Assembly (NCBI RefSeq): GCF_024169925.1
Contig: NZ_JALJXF010000001.1
Coordinates: 3,664,001-3,728,000 of the forward strand
Reading direction: 5' to 3'
DNA length: 64,000 nt
Source: Methylorubrum extorquens
GTDB taxonomy: Bacteria; Pseudomonadota; Alphaproteobacteria; Rhizobiales; Beijerinckiaceae
Below the pieces are notes generated by a model. That model was not told where the DNA came from and ran no database searches. It saw nothing but the letters and a program-made list of their open reading frames with translations. Shown piece after piece: positions 18,501-28,636 of this stretch (position 1 is its first letter; each line of letters starts with the position of its first letter). Position numbers and translations under genes: made by a program.

Positions 18501-19547
18501 ATGACCAAGTTTAAGCTCGAGTACATCTGGCTCGACGGCTACACGCCCACACCGAACCTGCGCGGCAAGACGCAGATCAAAGAGTACGACAGCTTCCCGA
18601 CCTTCGAGCAGCTCCCGCTCTGGGGCTTCGACGGCAGCTCGACGCAGCAGGCCGAGGGTTCCTCCTCCGACTGCGTGCTGAAGCCCGTGCGCCACTTCCC
18701 CGACCCGGCCCGCACCAACGGCGTGCTCGTGCTGTGCGAAGTGATGATGCCGGACGGCAAGACCCCGCACCCGTCGAACAAGCGCGCGACCGTGCTCGAC
18801 GATGCCGGCGCGTGGTTCGGCTTCGAGCAGGAGTACTTCCTCTACAAGAACGGCCGCCCGCTCGGCTTCCCCGAGACCGGCTACCCCGCCCCGCAGGGCC
18901 CGTATTATTGCGGCGTCGGCGCCTCGAATGTCGGCCCCGTGGCCCGCAGAATCGTCGAGGAGCATCTCGACCTCTGCCTTGCCGCCGGCATCAACCACGA
19001 GGGCATCAACGCCGAGGTGGCCAAGGGCCAGTGGGAATTCCAGATCTTCGGCAAGGGCTCCAAGAAGGCCGCCGACGAGATGTGGATGGCCCGCTACCTG
19101 CTCCAGCGCCTGTGCGAGACCTACGAGATCGACATCGAGTACCATTGCAAGCCGCTCGGCGATACCGACTGGAACGGTTCGGGCATGCACTGCAACTTCT
19201 CGACGACGTTCATGCGCGAGACCGGCGGCAAGGAGTATTTCGAGGCCATGATGGCCGGCTTCGAGAAGAACCTCGACGACCACATCGCCGTCTACGGCCC
19301 CGACAACCACATGCGCCTGACCGGCAAGCACGAGACGGCGCCGTGGAACAAGTTCTCCTACGGCGTGGCCGACCGCGGCGCCTCGGTGCGCGTACCCCAC
19401 TCCTTCGTCAACAACGGCTACAAGGGCTACCTTGAGGACCGCCGCCCGAACTCCATGGGCGACCCCTACCAGATCGCCTCGCAGGTTCTGAAGACGATCT
19501 CCGAGGTTCCGCTCCCGGGCGAAGCCGCGCAGAAGGCCGTCGCATAA
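18501..19547 (+). CDS. glnII: glutamine synthetase type II (eukaryote-type)
   Basis: Second glutamine synthetase, of the octameric/decameric GSII class found in eukaryotes and in Hyphomicrobiales. The 348 residues show GSII hallmarks: L-E-Y-I-W-L-D-G at the N-terminus, G-F-D-G-S-S-T-Q-Q-A-E-G (about 45-56), F-G-F-E-Q-E-Y-F-L, A-G-I-N-H-E-G-I-N-A-E-V and N-G-S-G-M-H-C-N-F-S-T. GSII enzymes are not adenylylated; control is usually at transcription, consistent with the sigma-54 promoter upstream. ATG 18501 (M-T-K-F-K-L-E-Y) is chosen; the frame stays open upstream without family similarity. A strong intrinsic terminator follows the stop by about 34 bp. Confidence 0.98.
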   Translation: MTKFKLEYIWLDGYTPTPNLRGKTQIKEYDSFPTFEQLPLWGFDGSSTQQAEGSSSDCVLKPVRHFPDPARTNGVLVLCEVMMPDGKTPHPSNKRATVLDDAGAWFGFEQEYFLYKNGRPLGFPETGYPAPQGPYYCGVGASNVGPVARRIVEEHLDLCLAAGINHEGINAEVAKGQWEFQIFGKGSKKAADEMWMARYLLQRLCETYEIDIEYHCKPLGDTDWNGSGMHCNFSTTFMRETGGKEYFEAMMAGFEKNLDDHIAVYGPDNHMRLTGKHETAPWNKFSYGVADRGASVRVPHSFVNNGYKGYLEDRRPNSMGDPYQIASQVLKTISEVPLPGEAAQKAVA

Positions 19548-19580
19548 GGATCTTCGAGGCCGATTCCAGGCTTGAAACAG

Positions 19581-19615
19581 ACCGCCTCCGTCGAAGGACG
19601 GGGGCGGTTTTTGTT
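19581..19615 (+). terminator. intrinsic terminator of glnII
   Basis: A 12-bp stem (19581-19592 with 19597-19608, one G-T pair) closed by the loop GAAG and followed by TTTTTGTTTG. It sits 34 bp after the glnII stop and about 95 bp before the end of convergent glsA. Confidence 0.92.
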
Positions 19616-19710
19616 TGTTGTGAGCCAGACGATGCCGCCCTTTACCCCTGTCCCCGCACGCGCGGAGAGGGATGTGCACGAAACGACGCGGTTATCCTGC
19701 AGCGGGCGCC

Positions 19711-20640
19711 TCACACCCCGAAAATCGACCACCCGGTCCGTTTCACCAGCATCTCCAGGGCGATGCGACCGAGATGCGAGTTACCGGCGGCATCCAGCCC
19801 CGGCGACCAGACGCAGATCGAGGCACGCCCCGGCGCGACGGCCAGAATACCGCCGCCGACGCCGCTCTTGCCCGGCAGGCCGACGCGGTAGGCAAAATCG
19901 CCCGAGCCATCGTAGTGGCCGCAGGTGAGCATGATGGCGTTGATGCGCCGCGCGCGCTCGCCCGAGATCACCGAATGCCCGGCGAGCGGGTGGTGCCCGG
20001 AATAGGCCAGGAACAGCCCGGCATTGGCGAGCTGACGGCAGGTCATCGCGATGGCGCAGTGATGGAAATAGACGCCCAGCGTATAATCGACCGGATTCTC
20101 GATCACGTCGAAGGAGCGCATGTAGTTAGCGAGCGCCGCGTTGCGGAAGCCCGTGCGCTTCTCGGAGGCCGCCACACGCTCGTCGATGGTGATGCCGTCG
20201 TCCTGTGCCAGGAACTGCATGAAGCGCAGGATCTCGCCCAGCGCCTCCCTTGGCTGATGCCCCGACAGGATCACGTCGGTGACGGCGATGGCGCCGGCAT
20301 TGATGAAGGGATTGCGCGGGATGCCGTTCTCGCGCTCCAACTGGACGATGGAGTTGAACGGGCTGCCCGACGGCTCGCGGCCGACGCGGCGCCAGAGCCG
20401 GTCGCCGACCATGCCGAGCGCCAGCGTCAGGGTGAAGACCTTGGAGATGCTCTGGATCGAGAAGGGGGTGTCGGCGTCGCCACCGGCCGCGACCCGGCCG
20501 TCGCCGTCGATCACGACGAGGCCGAAACCCTGGGCGTCGACACGGGCCAGTTCGGGGATGTAGCTCGCCACCGTGCCGCGATCAGGCCGGGCCCGCATCT
20601 CCGCGGCGATGTCTTTGACGATTGCATCGAGATCGGGCAC
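19711..20640 (-). CDS. glsA: glutaminase
   Basis: Hydrolyses glutamine to glutamate and ammonia. The 309-residue product is a full-length serine-dependent glutaminase with the beta-lactamase-like fold: S-I-Q-S-I-S-K-V-F near residues 61-69 gives the Ser-x-x-Lys nucleophile motif, [10 protein letters not shown] is the substrate loop, and K-S-G-V-G-G-G-I near 259 is the third active-site element. It starts with GTG 20640. The gene is convergent with glnII and lies 86 bp downstream of glnB on the same strand, so glnB-glsA may be cotranscribed. A glutaminase beside two glutamine synthetases implies glutamine cycling or acid response; its exact role is inference. Confidence 0.95.
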   Translation of the reverse strand: MPDLDAIVKDIAAEMRARPDRGTVASYIPELARVDAQGFGLVVIDGDGRVAAGGDADTPFSIQSISKVFTLTLALGMVGDRLWRRVGREPSGSPFNSIVQLERENGIPRNPFINAGAIAVTDVILSGHQPREALGEILRFMQFLAQDDGITIDERVAASEKRTGFRNAALANYMRSFDVIENPVDYTLGVYFHHCAIAMTCRQLANAGLFLAYSGHHPLAGHSVISGERARRINAIMLTCGHYDGSGDFAYRVGLPGKSGVGGGILAVAPGRASICVWSPGLDAAGNSHLGRIALEMLVKRTGWSIFGV

Positions 20641-20726
20641 GGCGTCGCTCGGCTACGGCGCTTCATGTGAAGCGCGGACGCGGCCGGCCCTTCACGAAGC
20701 GGGCCAGGACAGCGGGGTCGCCCGGA

Positions 20727-21092
<366 letters not shown>

Positions 21093-21249
21093 TCAGTCAG
21101 CCAATTATGTACCATCGCCGCCGCGCGACCGCCACGGCGATTTGGATGACGGGACCGGGAAGTTGCGCACGAAATATGCAAACAAAGCGGAATATGTAGG
21201 CAATTCTGCTTAAAACGATGAATTTACAGGCATAGGCTGAGCCAGTTGC

Positions 21250-22773
21250 ATGCATGAGCCGGTGAAATCCCTCCAAGCCTCGCATCGGCTGCTCACCGTT
21301 GAGGCGATGCGCCGGGTCGATGCTGCGGCCATCGCCGCCGGCACGCCGGGCATCACACTGATGGAGGCGGCGGGCGCCGCGGTCGCTGAGCGCGCCCGTG
21401 CCCTCGCGCCCGAGGGCGGGCGGGTGCTCGTGCTGTGCGGCCCCGGCAACAATGGCGGCGACGGGTTCGTGGCCGCCCGCCTGCTGGACGAGGTCGGCTA
21501 CCGGGTCGATCTGCGCCTGCTCGGCGAACGCGCCGCGCTCAAGGGCGATGCGGCGCTTGCCGCCGAGGCCTGGACCGGCCCGGTGGGTACCGTCGAGGCC
21601 GCGATTCCGACGGCCGATCTCATTATCGACGCCGTGTTCGGCGCCGGCCTCTGCCGCGATCTGGAAGGGACGGCCCGCGCCCTGGTGGAAGCGGTGAACC
21701 GGTCGGGCATCCCCGTGCTCGCCGTGGACGTGCCGAGCGGCATCGACGGCGACAGCGGCGCGGTGCGCGGGCTCGCGGTGGAGGCGACCGAGACGGTGAC
21801 CTTCGTCGCGCTCAAGTCCGGCCACCTGCTCCAGCCTGGCCGGAGCCATTGCGGCGCGCTCCACGTCGCCGAGATCGGTACGAGTGAGGCCGCCTTCGCC
21901 GCCGGGATCGCCGGAGAGACCCGCGCGCTGTCTCGCAACGCGCCCGGCCTGTGGGCGCTGCCGCAGCTCACCGCCGGCAGCCACAAATACACCCGCGGCC
22001 ACGCTCTGGTGCTGTCGGGCCCCGCCACACGCACCGGCGCGGCGCGGCTGGCCGCCCGCGGGGCGCTGCGGGTCGGTGCGGGGCTCGTTACCATGGCCTC
22101 GCCCGCCTCGGCGCTGGCGGAGAACGCCGCCCATCTCACCGCGATCATGTTGCGCCCCTGCGAGAGTTCCGACGACCTCGACGACATGCTCGCCGACGAG
22201 CGGCTGAATGCGCTGCTGCTCGGGCCGGGCCTCGGCACCGGTCCGGCGACCTGCGACCTCGTCGCGGTGGCGGCAGGTGCCGGGCGCGCCCTGGTGCTCG
22301 ACGCCGACGCACTCACGAGTTTCCGCAGCGAGGTACGCACGCTCGCCCGCCATATCCGCGACGGCGAGGCGCAAGCGGTGCTCACGCCGCACGAGGGCGA
22401 GTTCACGCGGCTGTTCTCCGGTACGGAGGCCGTGGCGGAGGGTCTGACGAAGGTCGAGCGGGCCGCGCGGGCGGCGGAGATCGCCGGGGCGGTCGTGGTG
22501 CTGAAGGGGGCCGACACGGTGATCGCGGCCCCGGACGGACGCGCAGCGATCAACGACCACGGCACGCCGCATCTCGGCACCGCCGGCTCCGGCGACGTGC
22601 TCGGCGGTCTCGTCGCCGGGTTGCTGGCGCAGGGGATGGAGCCGTTCGAGGCCGCCTGCGCCGCCGTGTGGCTGCACGGCGATGCCGGCCTGCGCTTCGG
22701 GCCTGGACTGATCTCCGAGGATCTTCCGGAGATGATCCCGGCGGTTCTGCGTGACCTCTCCGGTCGCGCCTGA
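21250..22773 (+). CDS. nnrD: bifunctional NAD(P)HX epimerase / NAD(P)HX dehydratase
   Basis: Repairs hydrated NAD(P)H. The 507 residues join an N-terminal epimerase domain (YjeF_N/NnrE, about 1-215; G-P-G-N-N-G-G-D-G-F-V-A-A-R near 64, D-A-V-F-G-A-G-L, D-V-P-S-G-I-D-G-D) to a ribokinase-like ADP/ATP-dependent dehydratase domain (NnrD, about 225-500; G-P-G-L-G-T-G, L-D-A-D-A-L-T, L-T-P-H-E-G-E-F, G-T-A-G-S-G-D-V-L-G-G near 440). Both active sites look intact. ATG 21250 overlaps a second out-of-frame ATG. It is divergent from glnB (184 bp) and convergent with the permease gene, 10 bp away. Confidence 0.95.
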   Translation: MHEPVKSLQASHRLLTVEAMRRVDAAAIAAGTPGITLMEAAGAAVAERARALAPEGGRVLVLCGPGNNGGDGFVAARLLDEVGYRVDLRLLGERAALKGDAALAAEAWTGPVGTVEAAIPTADLIIDAVFGAGLCRDLEGTARALVEAVNRSGIPVLAVDVPSGIDGDSGAVRGLAVEATETVTFVALKSGHLLQPGRSHCGALHVAEIGTSEAAFAAGIAGETRALSRNAPGLWALPQLTAGSHKYTRGHALVLSGPATRTGAARLAARGALRVGAGLVTMASPASALAENAAHLTAIMLRPCESSDDLDDMLADERLNALLLGPGLGTGPATCDLVAVAAGAGRALVLDADALTSFRSEVRTLARHIRDGEAQAVLTPHEGEFTRLFSGTEAVAEGLTKVERAARAAEIAGAVVVLKGADTVIAAPDGRAAINDHGTPHLGTAGSGDVLGGLVAGLLAQGMEPFEAACAAVWLHGDAGLRFGPGLISEDLPEMIPAVLRDLSGRA

Positions 22774-22783
22774 CCCGCTCCGG

Positions 22784-24187
22784 CTATCCCGCCGCGACCG
22801 CCGCGTTCCTGCGGCCGTAGAGGGCGTAGAATACCAGTCCGAGGACGTTCCAGACGGCGAACCAGAGCTGGGTCGTCGCGGGCAGGCTGAAGAACAGATA
22901 GCCGCAGCCCAGAATCGTGATCGCCCCGATCAACCACGGGGCCGGGGCGCGGAAGGTGCGGGGGGCTTCCGGCGCACGGACGCGCATCACCAGCATACAG
23001 GCCGCGACGGCCATGAACGCCGCGAGCGTGCCGGCATTGGCGAGTGCGGCGAGTTCCCCCAGCGGAACGAGCCCTGCGAGCACGGTCACGACGGCCGCGG
23101 TGAAGAGGGTGATCCGAACCGGCGTTCCGGTCGAGGAGAGTTTCGCCAGGCTCTGCGGCAGCATCCCGTCGCGGGCCATGGTGAAGAAGATCCGGCTCTG
23201 GCCGTAGAAGAAGGCGAGGATGACGGTGGGCAGGGCGATCACGGCGGAAGCCGCGAGATACTGCGCCACCAGCGGCCGGCCGAGTTCGCGCAGGATCAGC
23301 GCCAGCGGCTCCGGGCTGTCGGCAAAGCGCGTGTAGGACACGGCCCCCACCGCGGCGACCGCGACCGCGACGTAGATCAGGACGCAAGCCGCCATCGATC
23401 CGACGATGCCGATGATCAGGTCGCGGCCGGGGTTGCGCGTTTCCTCCGCCGCGGTGGCGATGGCGTCGAAGCCGTAGAAGGCGAAGAAGATGATCGCCGC
23501 CGCCGCCATGATGCCGCGCTCGACCCCGTCGGGGCCCACGCTCTTCACGAAGCCGAACGGGTTGAACGGTTCGAGATGGGCAGCCTCAAAAGCCGGCAGC
23601 GCGAAGGCCACGAAGACGATCAAGGCGGCGATCTTCACCAGCACCAGCACGGCGTTGACCGTGGCGCTCTCGCGCGTGCCGCGCAGGAGTAGCACGGCGA
23701 CGACGACGATGATTGCAACGGCCGGAAGGTTGACGATCCCGCCCGCATCCGGCCCCTGCATCAGCGCCTTGGGAAAACCGATCAGGCTTTCCAGCAGCGG
23801 CGCGGCGTAGCCGGACCAACCGACCGCCACCGCGCTGACGACGAGCGAGTATTCGAGAATCAGGCTCCAGCCGATGATCCAGGCGAGGATCTCGCCGAGC
23901 ACGACGTAGCTGTAGGTATAGGCGCTGCCCGAGACCGGGATCATCGTCGCCATCTCGGCATAGGCGAGCGCCGCACAGGCGCAGATCGCGCCGGCGATGG
24001 CGAAGGACAGGATCACCGCGGGCCCGGCCTTGGCCGCCCCGACGCCGATCAGCGTGAGGATGCCGGTCCCGACGATCGCACCGACGCCGAGGGCCATGAG
24101 ATGCGGCCAGCCGAGCGTTCGTGCCAGCCGACGCTCCTCACCGGGCTCCAGTTGCAAGGGCTTGCGGCGAAGAAGGCTGGACGTCAT
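22784..24187 (-). CDS. amino acid permease (APC superfamily)
   Basis: A 467-residue inner-membrane transporter with about 12 predicted helices. The first helix carries the APC signature G-A-I-V-G-T-G-I-L-T-L-I-G (near residues 38-50), and helix 6 contains F-F-A-F-Y-G-F-D-A-I-A-T-A-A-E-E, both as in cationic amino acid transporters (CAT/YfnA type). The N-terminal L-E-P-G-E-E-R-R-L-A-R-T-L-G is also typical of that branch. ATG 24187 has an ideal GGAG six to seven nt upstream; a GTG at 24202 is in frame. Substrate is probably a basic or neutral amino acid but not decidable. The 3' end meets nnrD. Confidence 0.9.
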   Translation of the reverse strand: MTSSLLRRKPLQLEPGEERRLARTLGWPHLMALGVGAIVGTGILTLIGVGAAKAGPAVILSFAIAGAICACAALAYAEMATMIPVSGSAYTYSYVVLGEILAWIIGWSLILEYSLVVSAVAVGWSGYAAPLLESLIGFPKALMQGPDAGGIVNLPAVAIIVVVAVLLLRGTRESATVNAVLVLVKIAALIVFVAFALPAFEAAHLEPFNPFGFVKSVGPDGVERGIMAAAAIIFFAFYGFDAIATAAEETRNPGRDLIIGIVGSMAACVLIYVAVAVAAVGAVSYTRFADSPEPLALILRELGRPLVAQYLAASAVIALPTVILAFFYGQSRIFFTMARDGMLPQSLAKLSSTGTPVRITLFTAAVVTVLAGLVPLGELAALANAGTLAAFMAVAACMLVMRVRAPEAPRTFRAPAPWLIGAITILGCGYLFFSLPATTQLWFAVWNVLGLVFYALYGRRNAAVAAG

Positions 24188-24330
24188 TCGGGCTCCTGTC
24201 ACGCGGTTGTACGAAAGCCTACGGTTGCGTGACAGTCACATCCTCGCGCAAGCGTCGCCGGATGCGCCAGCCCCCTGCCCCGCTTCTTCGGTTCAAACAC
24301 GCCGGCCGTTCGGGAATCGCAGGTGGCTAA

Positions 24331-24378
24331 ACCATCGTCCTCTCCCGAAGGCCGGCAACCAGCTTTCGGGACGATGCT
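24331..24378. repeat. half copy of dispersed palindromic element (copy A)
   Basis: An imperfect palindrome, starting ATCGTCCTCTCCCGAAG and ending CTTTCGGGACGATGCTTTA, that matches the second half of the ~100-bp element seen in full at 39152-39251 and 43132-43235. It lies just downstream of the Sel1-repeat gene and upstream of the permease gene, reaching to within one base of the Sel1-gene stop. Confidence 0.65.
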
Positions 24379-25527
24379 TTAAGGCGAGAGGTTCACCCGG
24401 TCCGCCGCCAGCGCCTCGGCGCGCTTGCGCTCGTCCGGGTTGAGGCCGGCGGTCGCCCCGTCGAGGCCGGCATCGGCGCGGCCCTGCGAAGCCGCGGTGA
24501 GGTTCCAGGCCGCCGCCTCGATCAGGTTCTTCGGCACGCCGCGGCCGGCGACGTAGAGCTTGGCGATCCGGTTCTGAGCGATGGCGTTGCCGCGCTGAGC
24601 CGCGTGCAGGAAGTAGCGGGCGGCGCGGGTCTCGTCCTTGGAAACGCCGTCGCCGTTGAACAGCCGGATCGCGAACTCGACCTCGGCGCCGAGATCGCCG
24701 TTGTCGGCGGCGCGGCGGAACCACTGCGCGGCCTGGGTCGTGTCCTTCGCGACACCTTTACCTTGGAGGTAGAGCACGCCGAGCGCGTATTGCGCAGCCG
24801 GAATCTCGGCCTCGGCCGCGGCCCGGAAATTGGCCAGGGCCGCAGCCAGATCCGCCGGTTTGTCGCTCGCGAGCTGGATCAGCGCGAGATTGTAGCACGC
24901 GCTGGGCTGTCCCTTGCGGGCCGCCTGTTCGAGCCAGACCCGGCCGGCCTTCTCGTCCTTGGGCTGCCCGCGCCCGTCCATCGCCATCAGACCGAGGGAG
25001 GCCATGGCGTTGGGGTCGCTCTGCACGGCCGCCAGCCGGTACCATTCGTGGGCGCGTTTGGGATCCGGCTTGACCCCGAGTCCCTGGTTGTAAAGCTCGC
25101 CGAGCAGCGTCATCGCCGCGGCGTCCTTCGGATTCGCTTCGATCCGCTTGGTCGCCTCGCGGAAGGCGGTGACGTAGCGACCGCGCTGATAGGCTCCGTA
25201 GGCGGCATCCGCATTCGGGTTCGCCGTCGCGGGCTGCGCCCCTTGAACATTGGCCGAGTAGGGTGAGGGCAGCTCACGCTTGAGGTCGAGCAGGTTCGGC
25301 TTGGCCGGTGTCTGCGCGACAGGCTCCTTCGTGGCCGGCTGCTTCGGGGCGGCGTGAAGAGCGCCGACGTCGAGCGCGAGGACGGCGCAGGCGCCCAGGG
25401 CCGTGAGGGACAAGAGGCCAGTTCGGAGTGCAGCCTTCCCCGTGCGCCGACGCGCCCTTCCCTGCCCTCTCAGATGGGGGTGAGCTTTGGAGGGCACCAC
25501 CACGGTCCTTCCATCAAAAAAAATCAT
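24379..25527 (-). CDS. exported Sel1-like repeat (TPR-like) protein
   Basis: A 382-residue helical-repeat protein. A signal peptide or signal anchor lies after a basic stretch (T-G-L-L-S-L-T-A-L-G-A-C-A-V-L-A-L-D-V, about residues 36-55), so the repeats are probably periplasmic. From about residue 105 there are six or seven Sel1-type repeats of 36 residues with A-x-x-x-L-G-x-x-Y/M-x-x-G-x-G-V-x-K-D, e.g. A-L-G-V-L-Y-L-Q-G-K-G-V-A-K-D. Such proteins usually scaffold other envelope proteins. The ATG (25525-25527) overlaps the stop of the ThiE-like gene in an ATGA arrangement, so translation is coupled to it. It ends the gap-pgk-fba block. Confidence 0.88.
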   Translation of the reverse strand: MIFFDGRTVVVPSKAHPHLRGQGRARRRTGKAALRTGLLSLTALGACAVLALDVGALHAAPKQPATKEPVAQTPAKPNLLDLKRELPSPYSANVQGAQPATANPNADAAYGAYQRGRYVTAFREATKRIEANPKDAAAMTLLGELYNQGLGVKPDPKRAHEWYRLAAVQSDPNAMASLGLMAMDGRGQPKDEKAGRVWLEQAARKGQPSACYNLALIQLASDKPADLAAALANFRAAAEAEIPAAQYALGVLYLQGKGVAKDTTQAAQWFRRAADNGDLGAEVEFAIRLFNGDGVSKDETRAARYFLHAAQRGNAIAQNRIAKLYVAGRGVPKNLIEAAAWNLTAASQGRADAGLDGATAGLNPDERKRAEALAADRVNLSP

Positions 25528-26192
25528 TGTGCCCTGTCGAGCTGCGCCTGTGCGGCCCGAACTCCCTCGGGGTCATCGAGCCACAGGGCACTTTCCAGCC
25601 CAACGAATTCGGAACCCGTCAGCACAAGCGCCGCGACATCCTCGGCGGAGGTCGCCACCGCGATGCAGGGCGTCTCGAAGATCTCCGCCCACCACGCCGC
25701 GCGCTCGCGCACGTCCTCGGCATCGGGGGCGACGCCGTCGGGGAAGAGGCCGCCGACCATCAGGTAATCGACACCGGTCTCGCCCGCGACCATCGCCGCG
25801 TCCCGCGAGCCGAGCACGCCGCCCGTCCCGAGGATGCGGCCATCACGCAGACGCCCGCGCAGATCGCGCAAAGCCTCTTCGTCGGCGCGGTCGAGATGCA
25901 CCCCGTCGGCTCCGCCGCGGGCCGCGACGGAGACGACGTCGCCGGCATAGCCCGGCACGGAGACGAGCACCGCGGCACCGCGCTCCTGCGCTGCCGGCGT
26001 CAGACGCTTGACGAGGGCGACGAGGCTGCGCTCGTCGGACGGCGCCAGCCGCAGGATCACCGCCGCCACGTCACCTGCGGCGCAGGCGGCGTCGAGCGCC
26101 CGGGCGGTCGCCTCGGCCTCGGGCGCGCCGAGACCGTAGGGGGTGAGGAGGGCGAGGCGGGGCCGGACCGCGGCCGACTCAGAGGCTGCCAT
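25524..26192 (-). CDS. ThiE-like (thiamine phosphate synthase superfamily) protein, probably not a true ThiE
   Basis: A 222-residue TIM-barrel protein of the TenI/ThiE superfamily: the spacing of A-R-G-G-A-D-G-V-H-L-D, then V-D-Y-L-M-V-G-G-L-F-P and P-C-I-A-V-A-T-S-A-E-D-V follows the ThiE fold. However, the substrate motifs I know of ThiE are lost: Q-x-R-x-K is R-L-A-P-S, the N-D-R loop is S-V-P-G-Y, the V-H-L-G-Q-E-D is V-H-L-D-R-A-D, the G-x-x-F-x-T-x-T-K phosphate loop is G-G-L-F-P-D-G-V, and the A-I-G-G-I end is A-V-A-T-S. A phosphate-binding but different function is likely. It begins six bp after fba and overlaps the Sel1-repeat gene, so it is tied to the carbon-metabolism operon. Confidence 0.8.
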   Translation of the reverse strand: MAASESAAVRPRLALLTPYGLGAPEAEATARALDAACAAGDVAAVILRLAPSDERSLVALVKRLTPAAQERGAAVLVSVPGYAGDVVSVAARGGADGVHLDRADEEALRDLRGRLRDGRILGTGGVLGSRDAAMVAGETGVDYLMVGGLFPDGVAPDAEDVRERAAWWAEIFETPCIAVATSAEDVAALVLTGSEFVGLESALWLDDPEGVRAAQAQLDRAQ

Positions 26193-26198
26193 GGCGGA

Positions 26199-27266
26199 TC
26201 AGGCGTCGATCTTCGGGTCGAGCGAGCCGTTGGCGTAGCGCTTCGCCATCTCGGCCACCGAGATCGGGCGGATCTTCGAGCCCTGACCGGCGGTGTTGAA
26301 CTCCTCGAACCGCTGCCGGCAGAGCTTGGTCATCGCCTCCATGGCGGGCTTGAGGTACTTGCGCGGATCGAACTCGGAGGGGTTCTCCGTCAGCACCTTC
26401 CGGATCTGGCCGGTCATCGCCATGCGGTTGTCCGTGTCGATGTTGATCTTGCGCACGCCGTGCTTGATGCCGCGCTGGATCTCCTCAACCGGCACACCCC
26501 AGGTCGGCTTCATCTCGCCGCCGTATTGGTTGATGATGTCCTGAAGGTCCTGCGGCACCGAGGAGGAGCCGTGCATGACGAGGTGGGTCGTCGGCAGGCG
26601 GCGGTGGATCTCCTCGATCACGCCCATCGCAAGCACGTCGCCGTCCGGCTGCCTCGTGAACTTGTAGGCGCCGTGGCTGGTGCCCATCGCCACCGCCAGC
26701 GCATCGACCTTGGTGGCGGCCACGAACTTCACCGCCTCGTCCGGATCGGTCAGGAGCTGGTCATGCGAGAGCACGCCCTCCGCGCCGTGGCCGTCCTCGG
26801 CCTCGCCCTGGCCGCTCTCCAGCGAGCCGAGCACACCGAGTTCGCCCTCGACCGACACGCCGGCCCAGTGGGCCATCTTGGTGACGTTGTGGGTGATCTC
26901 GACGTTATAGTTGTAGTCAGCCGGGGTCTTGCCATCGGCCTTCAGCGAGCCGTCCATCATCACCGAGGTGAAGCCGTACTGGATCGCGGTGGCGCAGGTG
27001 GCTTCGTTGTTGCCGTGGTCGAGATGCATGCAGACGGGGATGTGCGGGTAGATCTCGACGAGGCCGTCGATGAGCTTGGCCAGCACCACGTCGTTGGCAT
27101 AGGCGCGGGCACCCCGGCTCGCCTGGAGGATCACCGGCGAATTGGTGGCATCCGCCGCCGCCATGATCGCGAGCCCCTGCTCCATGTTGTTCAGGTTGAA
27201 CGCGGGCACGCCGTAGCCGTACTCGGCGGCGTGATCGAGGAGCTGCCGGAGGGTGATGCGTGCCAT
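26199..27266 (-). CDS. fba: fructose-bisphosphate aldolase, class II
   Basis: Zinc-dependent aldolase of glycolysis, gluconeogenesis and the Calvin cycle (fructose 1,6-bisphosphate to DHAP and G3P). The 355-residue product is of the Calvin-type (CbbA-like) class II subgroup. Zn ligands and substrate loops are visible: H-L-D-H-G-N-N near residues 81-87, [21 protein letters not shown] near 211, and [13 protein letters not shown] 27266 ([10 protein letters not shown]) is preferred; the open frame upstream belongs to no family. It lies 152 bp downstream of pgk on the same strand. Confidence 0.97.
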   Translation of the reverse strand: MARITLRQLLDHAAEYGYGVPAFNLNNMEQGLAIMAAADATNSPVILQASRGARAYANDVVLAKLIDGLVEIYPHIPVCMHLDHGNNEATCATAIQYGFTSVMMDGSLKADGKTPADYNYNVEITHNVTKMAHWAGVSVEGELGVLGSLESGQGEAEDGHGAEGVLSHDQLLTDPDEAVKFVAATKVDALAVAMGTSHGAYKFTRQPDGDVLAMGVIEEIHRRLPTTHLVMHGSSSVPQDLQDIINQYGGEMKPTWGVPVEEIQRGIKHGVRKINIDTDNRMAMTGQIRKVLTENPSEFDPRKYLKPAMEAMTKLCRQRFEEFNTAGQGSKIRPISVAEMAKRYANGSLDPKIDA

Positions 27267-27418
27267 GGTTCGATCCTCGTGCGATGCGGCCTCAGCCGGG
27301 CCTGTCCCTTGCTGCGGCCTATATAGGTGCGCCGGTGCCGCCAGCCTGCGGCCCGGCGCTGAAAAATGCGCTCGTTTGTCGGCGTCGCCGCCCGCGTTGC
27401 GGGGCGGCCGATCCGGCC

Positions 27419-28621
27419 TCAGCCCTGCGCGCGCAATGCCTCGACGCCGGGCAGTTCCTTGCCCTCCAGCCATTCGAGGAAGGCGCCGCCGGCCGTGGAG
27501 ACGTAGGAGAAGTCCTCGCCCACGCCCGCATGGTTGAGGGCCGCCACCGTGTCGCCGCCGCCCGCCACGCTGACGAGCTGGCCAGCCTTGGTGCGCCGGG
27601 CGGCGTGCTGGGCGACCGCGACCGTGCCGGTGTCGAACGGCGTCAGCTCGAAGGCGCCGAGCGGACCGTTCCAGACCAGCGTCCGCGCCTCCTCGATGGC
27701 GCCGTCGATCGTGGCGATCGAGGAGGCGCCGACATCGAGGATCATCGCGTCGGAGGGTACCGCATCGACCGGCACGGTCTCGTTCTCGGCATTGGCCTTG
27801 AACTCGCGGGCGACCAGCGCATCGACCGGCAGGATGATGGTGCAGTTCTTCTCCTTGGCCGCGGCCAGGATTCGCTTGGCGGTCTCGGCGAGATCCTTCT
27901 CGCACAGCGACTTGCCGATATCCTTGCCCTGCGCGTGCAGGAAGGTGTTGGCCATGCCGCCGCCGATCACCAGCATGTCGACCTTGGCGACGAGGTTTTC
28001 GAGCAGGTCGATCTTGGTCGAGACCTTGGCGCCGCCGACGATGGCGATGACCGGGCGGGCCGGAGATTCGAGGCCCTTGGTGAGCGCATCGAGTTCGGCC
28101 TGCATCAGGCGCCCGGCATAGGCCGGCAGCAGGCGGGCGAGCCCTTCGGTCGAAGCATGCGCGCGGTGGGCGGCGGAGAACGCCTCGTTGACGTAGATGT
28201 CGCCGTTGGCAGCCAGCGCTTCGGCAAACTCGGAAGAATTCTTCTCCTCACCCGCGTGGTAGCGGGTGTTTTCGAGGAGCAGCACGTCGCCGTCCTTGAG
28301 CGCGGCGACGGCCGAGGCGGCGGCCTCACCGACGCAATCCTCACCGAACGCCACCGGCCGCCCAAGCTTCTCCGAGAGCGTCGAGAGGATCGGCTTCAAC
28401 GAATCCTTCGGGTCCGGCTTGCCCTTGGGGCGGCCGAAATGCGCCAGCAGGATCACCCGCCCGCCGCCATCGGCGATCTCGCGGATCGTCGGCACGACAC
28501 GCTCGATCCGGGTTGCGTCAGTGACGCGTCCGCTCTCCATCGGCACGTTGAGATCGACGCGCAGCAGCACGCGCTTACCCTTGAGCGGGCCGGCATCGTC
28601 GAGGGTGCGGAAATCCGTCAT
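27419..28621 (-). CDS. pgk: phosphoglycerate kinase
   Basis: Transfers phosphate between 1,3-bisphosphoglycerate and ADP. The 400-residue product has both lobes: R-V-D-L-N-V-P (residues 21-27), A-H-F-G-R-P-K-G (60-67) and the hinge in the N-lobe, then [27 protein letters not shown] and the nucleotide loop G-G-G-D-T-V-A-A in the C-lobe. It starts at ATG 28621, 15 bp after the coiled-coil membrane protein gene, in a gap-(membrane protein)-pgk-fba series on the minus strand. Confidence 0.97.
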   Translation of the reverse strand: MTDFRTLDDAGPLKGKRVLLRVDLNVPMESGRVTDATRIERVVPTIREIADGGGRVILLAHFGRPKGKPDPKDSLKPILSTLSEKLGRPVAFGEDCVGEAAASAVAALKDGDVLLLENTRYHAGEEKNSSEFAEALAANGDIYVNEAFSAAHRAHASTEGLARLLPAYAGRLMQAELDALTKGLESPARPVIAIVGGAKVSTKIDLLENLVAKVDMLVIGGGMANTFLHAQGKDIGKSLCEKDLAETAKRILAAAKEKNCTIILPVDALVAREFKANAENETVPVDAVPSDAMILDVGASSIATIDGAIEEARTLVWNGPLGAFELTPFDTGTVAVAQHAARRTKAGQLVSVAGGGDTVAALNHAGVGEDFSYVSTAGGAFLEWLEGKELPGVEALRAQG

Positions 28622-28636
28622 GGCGGCGTCTGCTTC

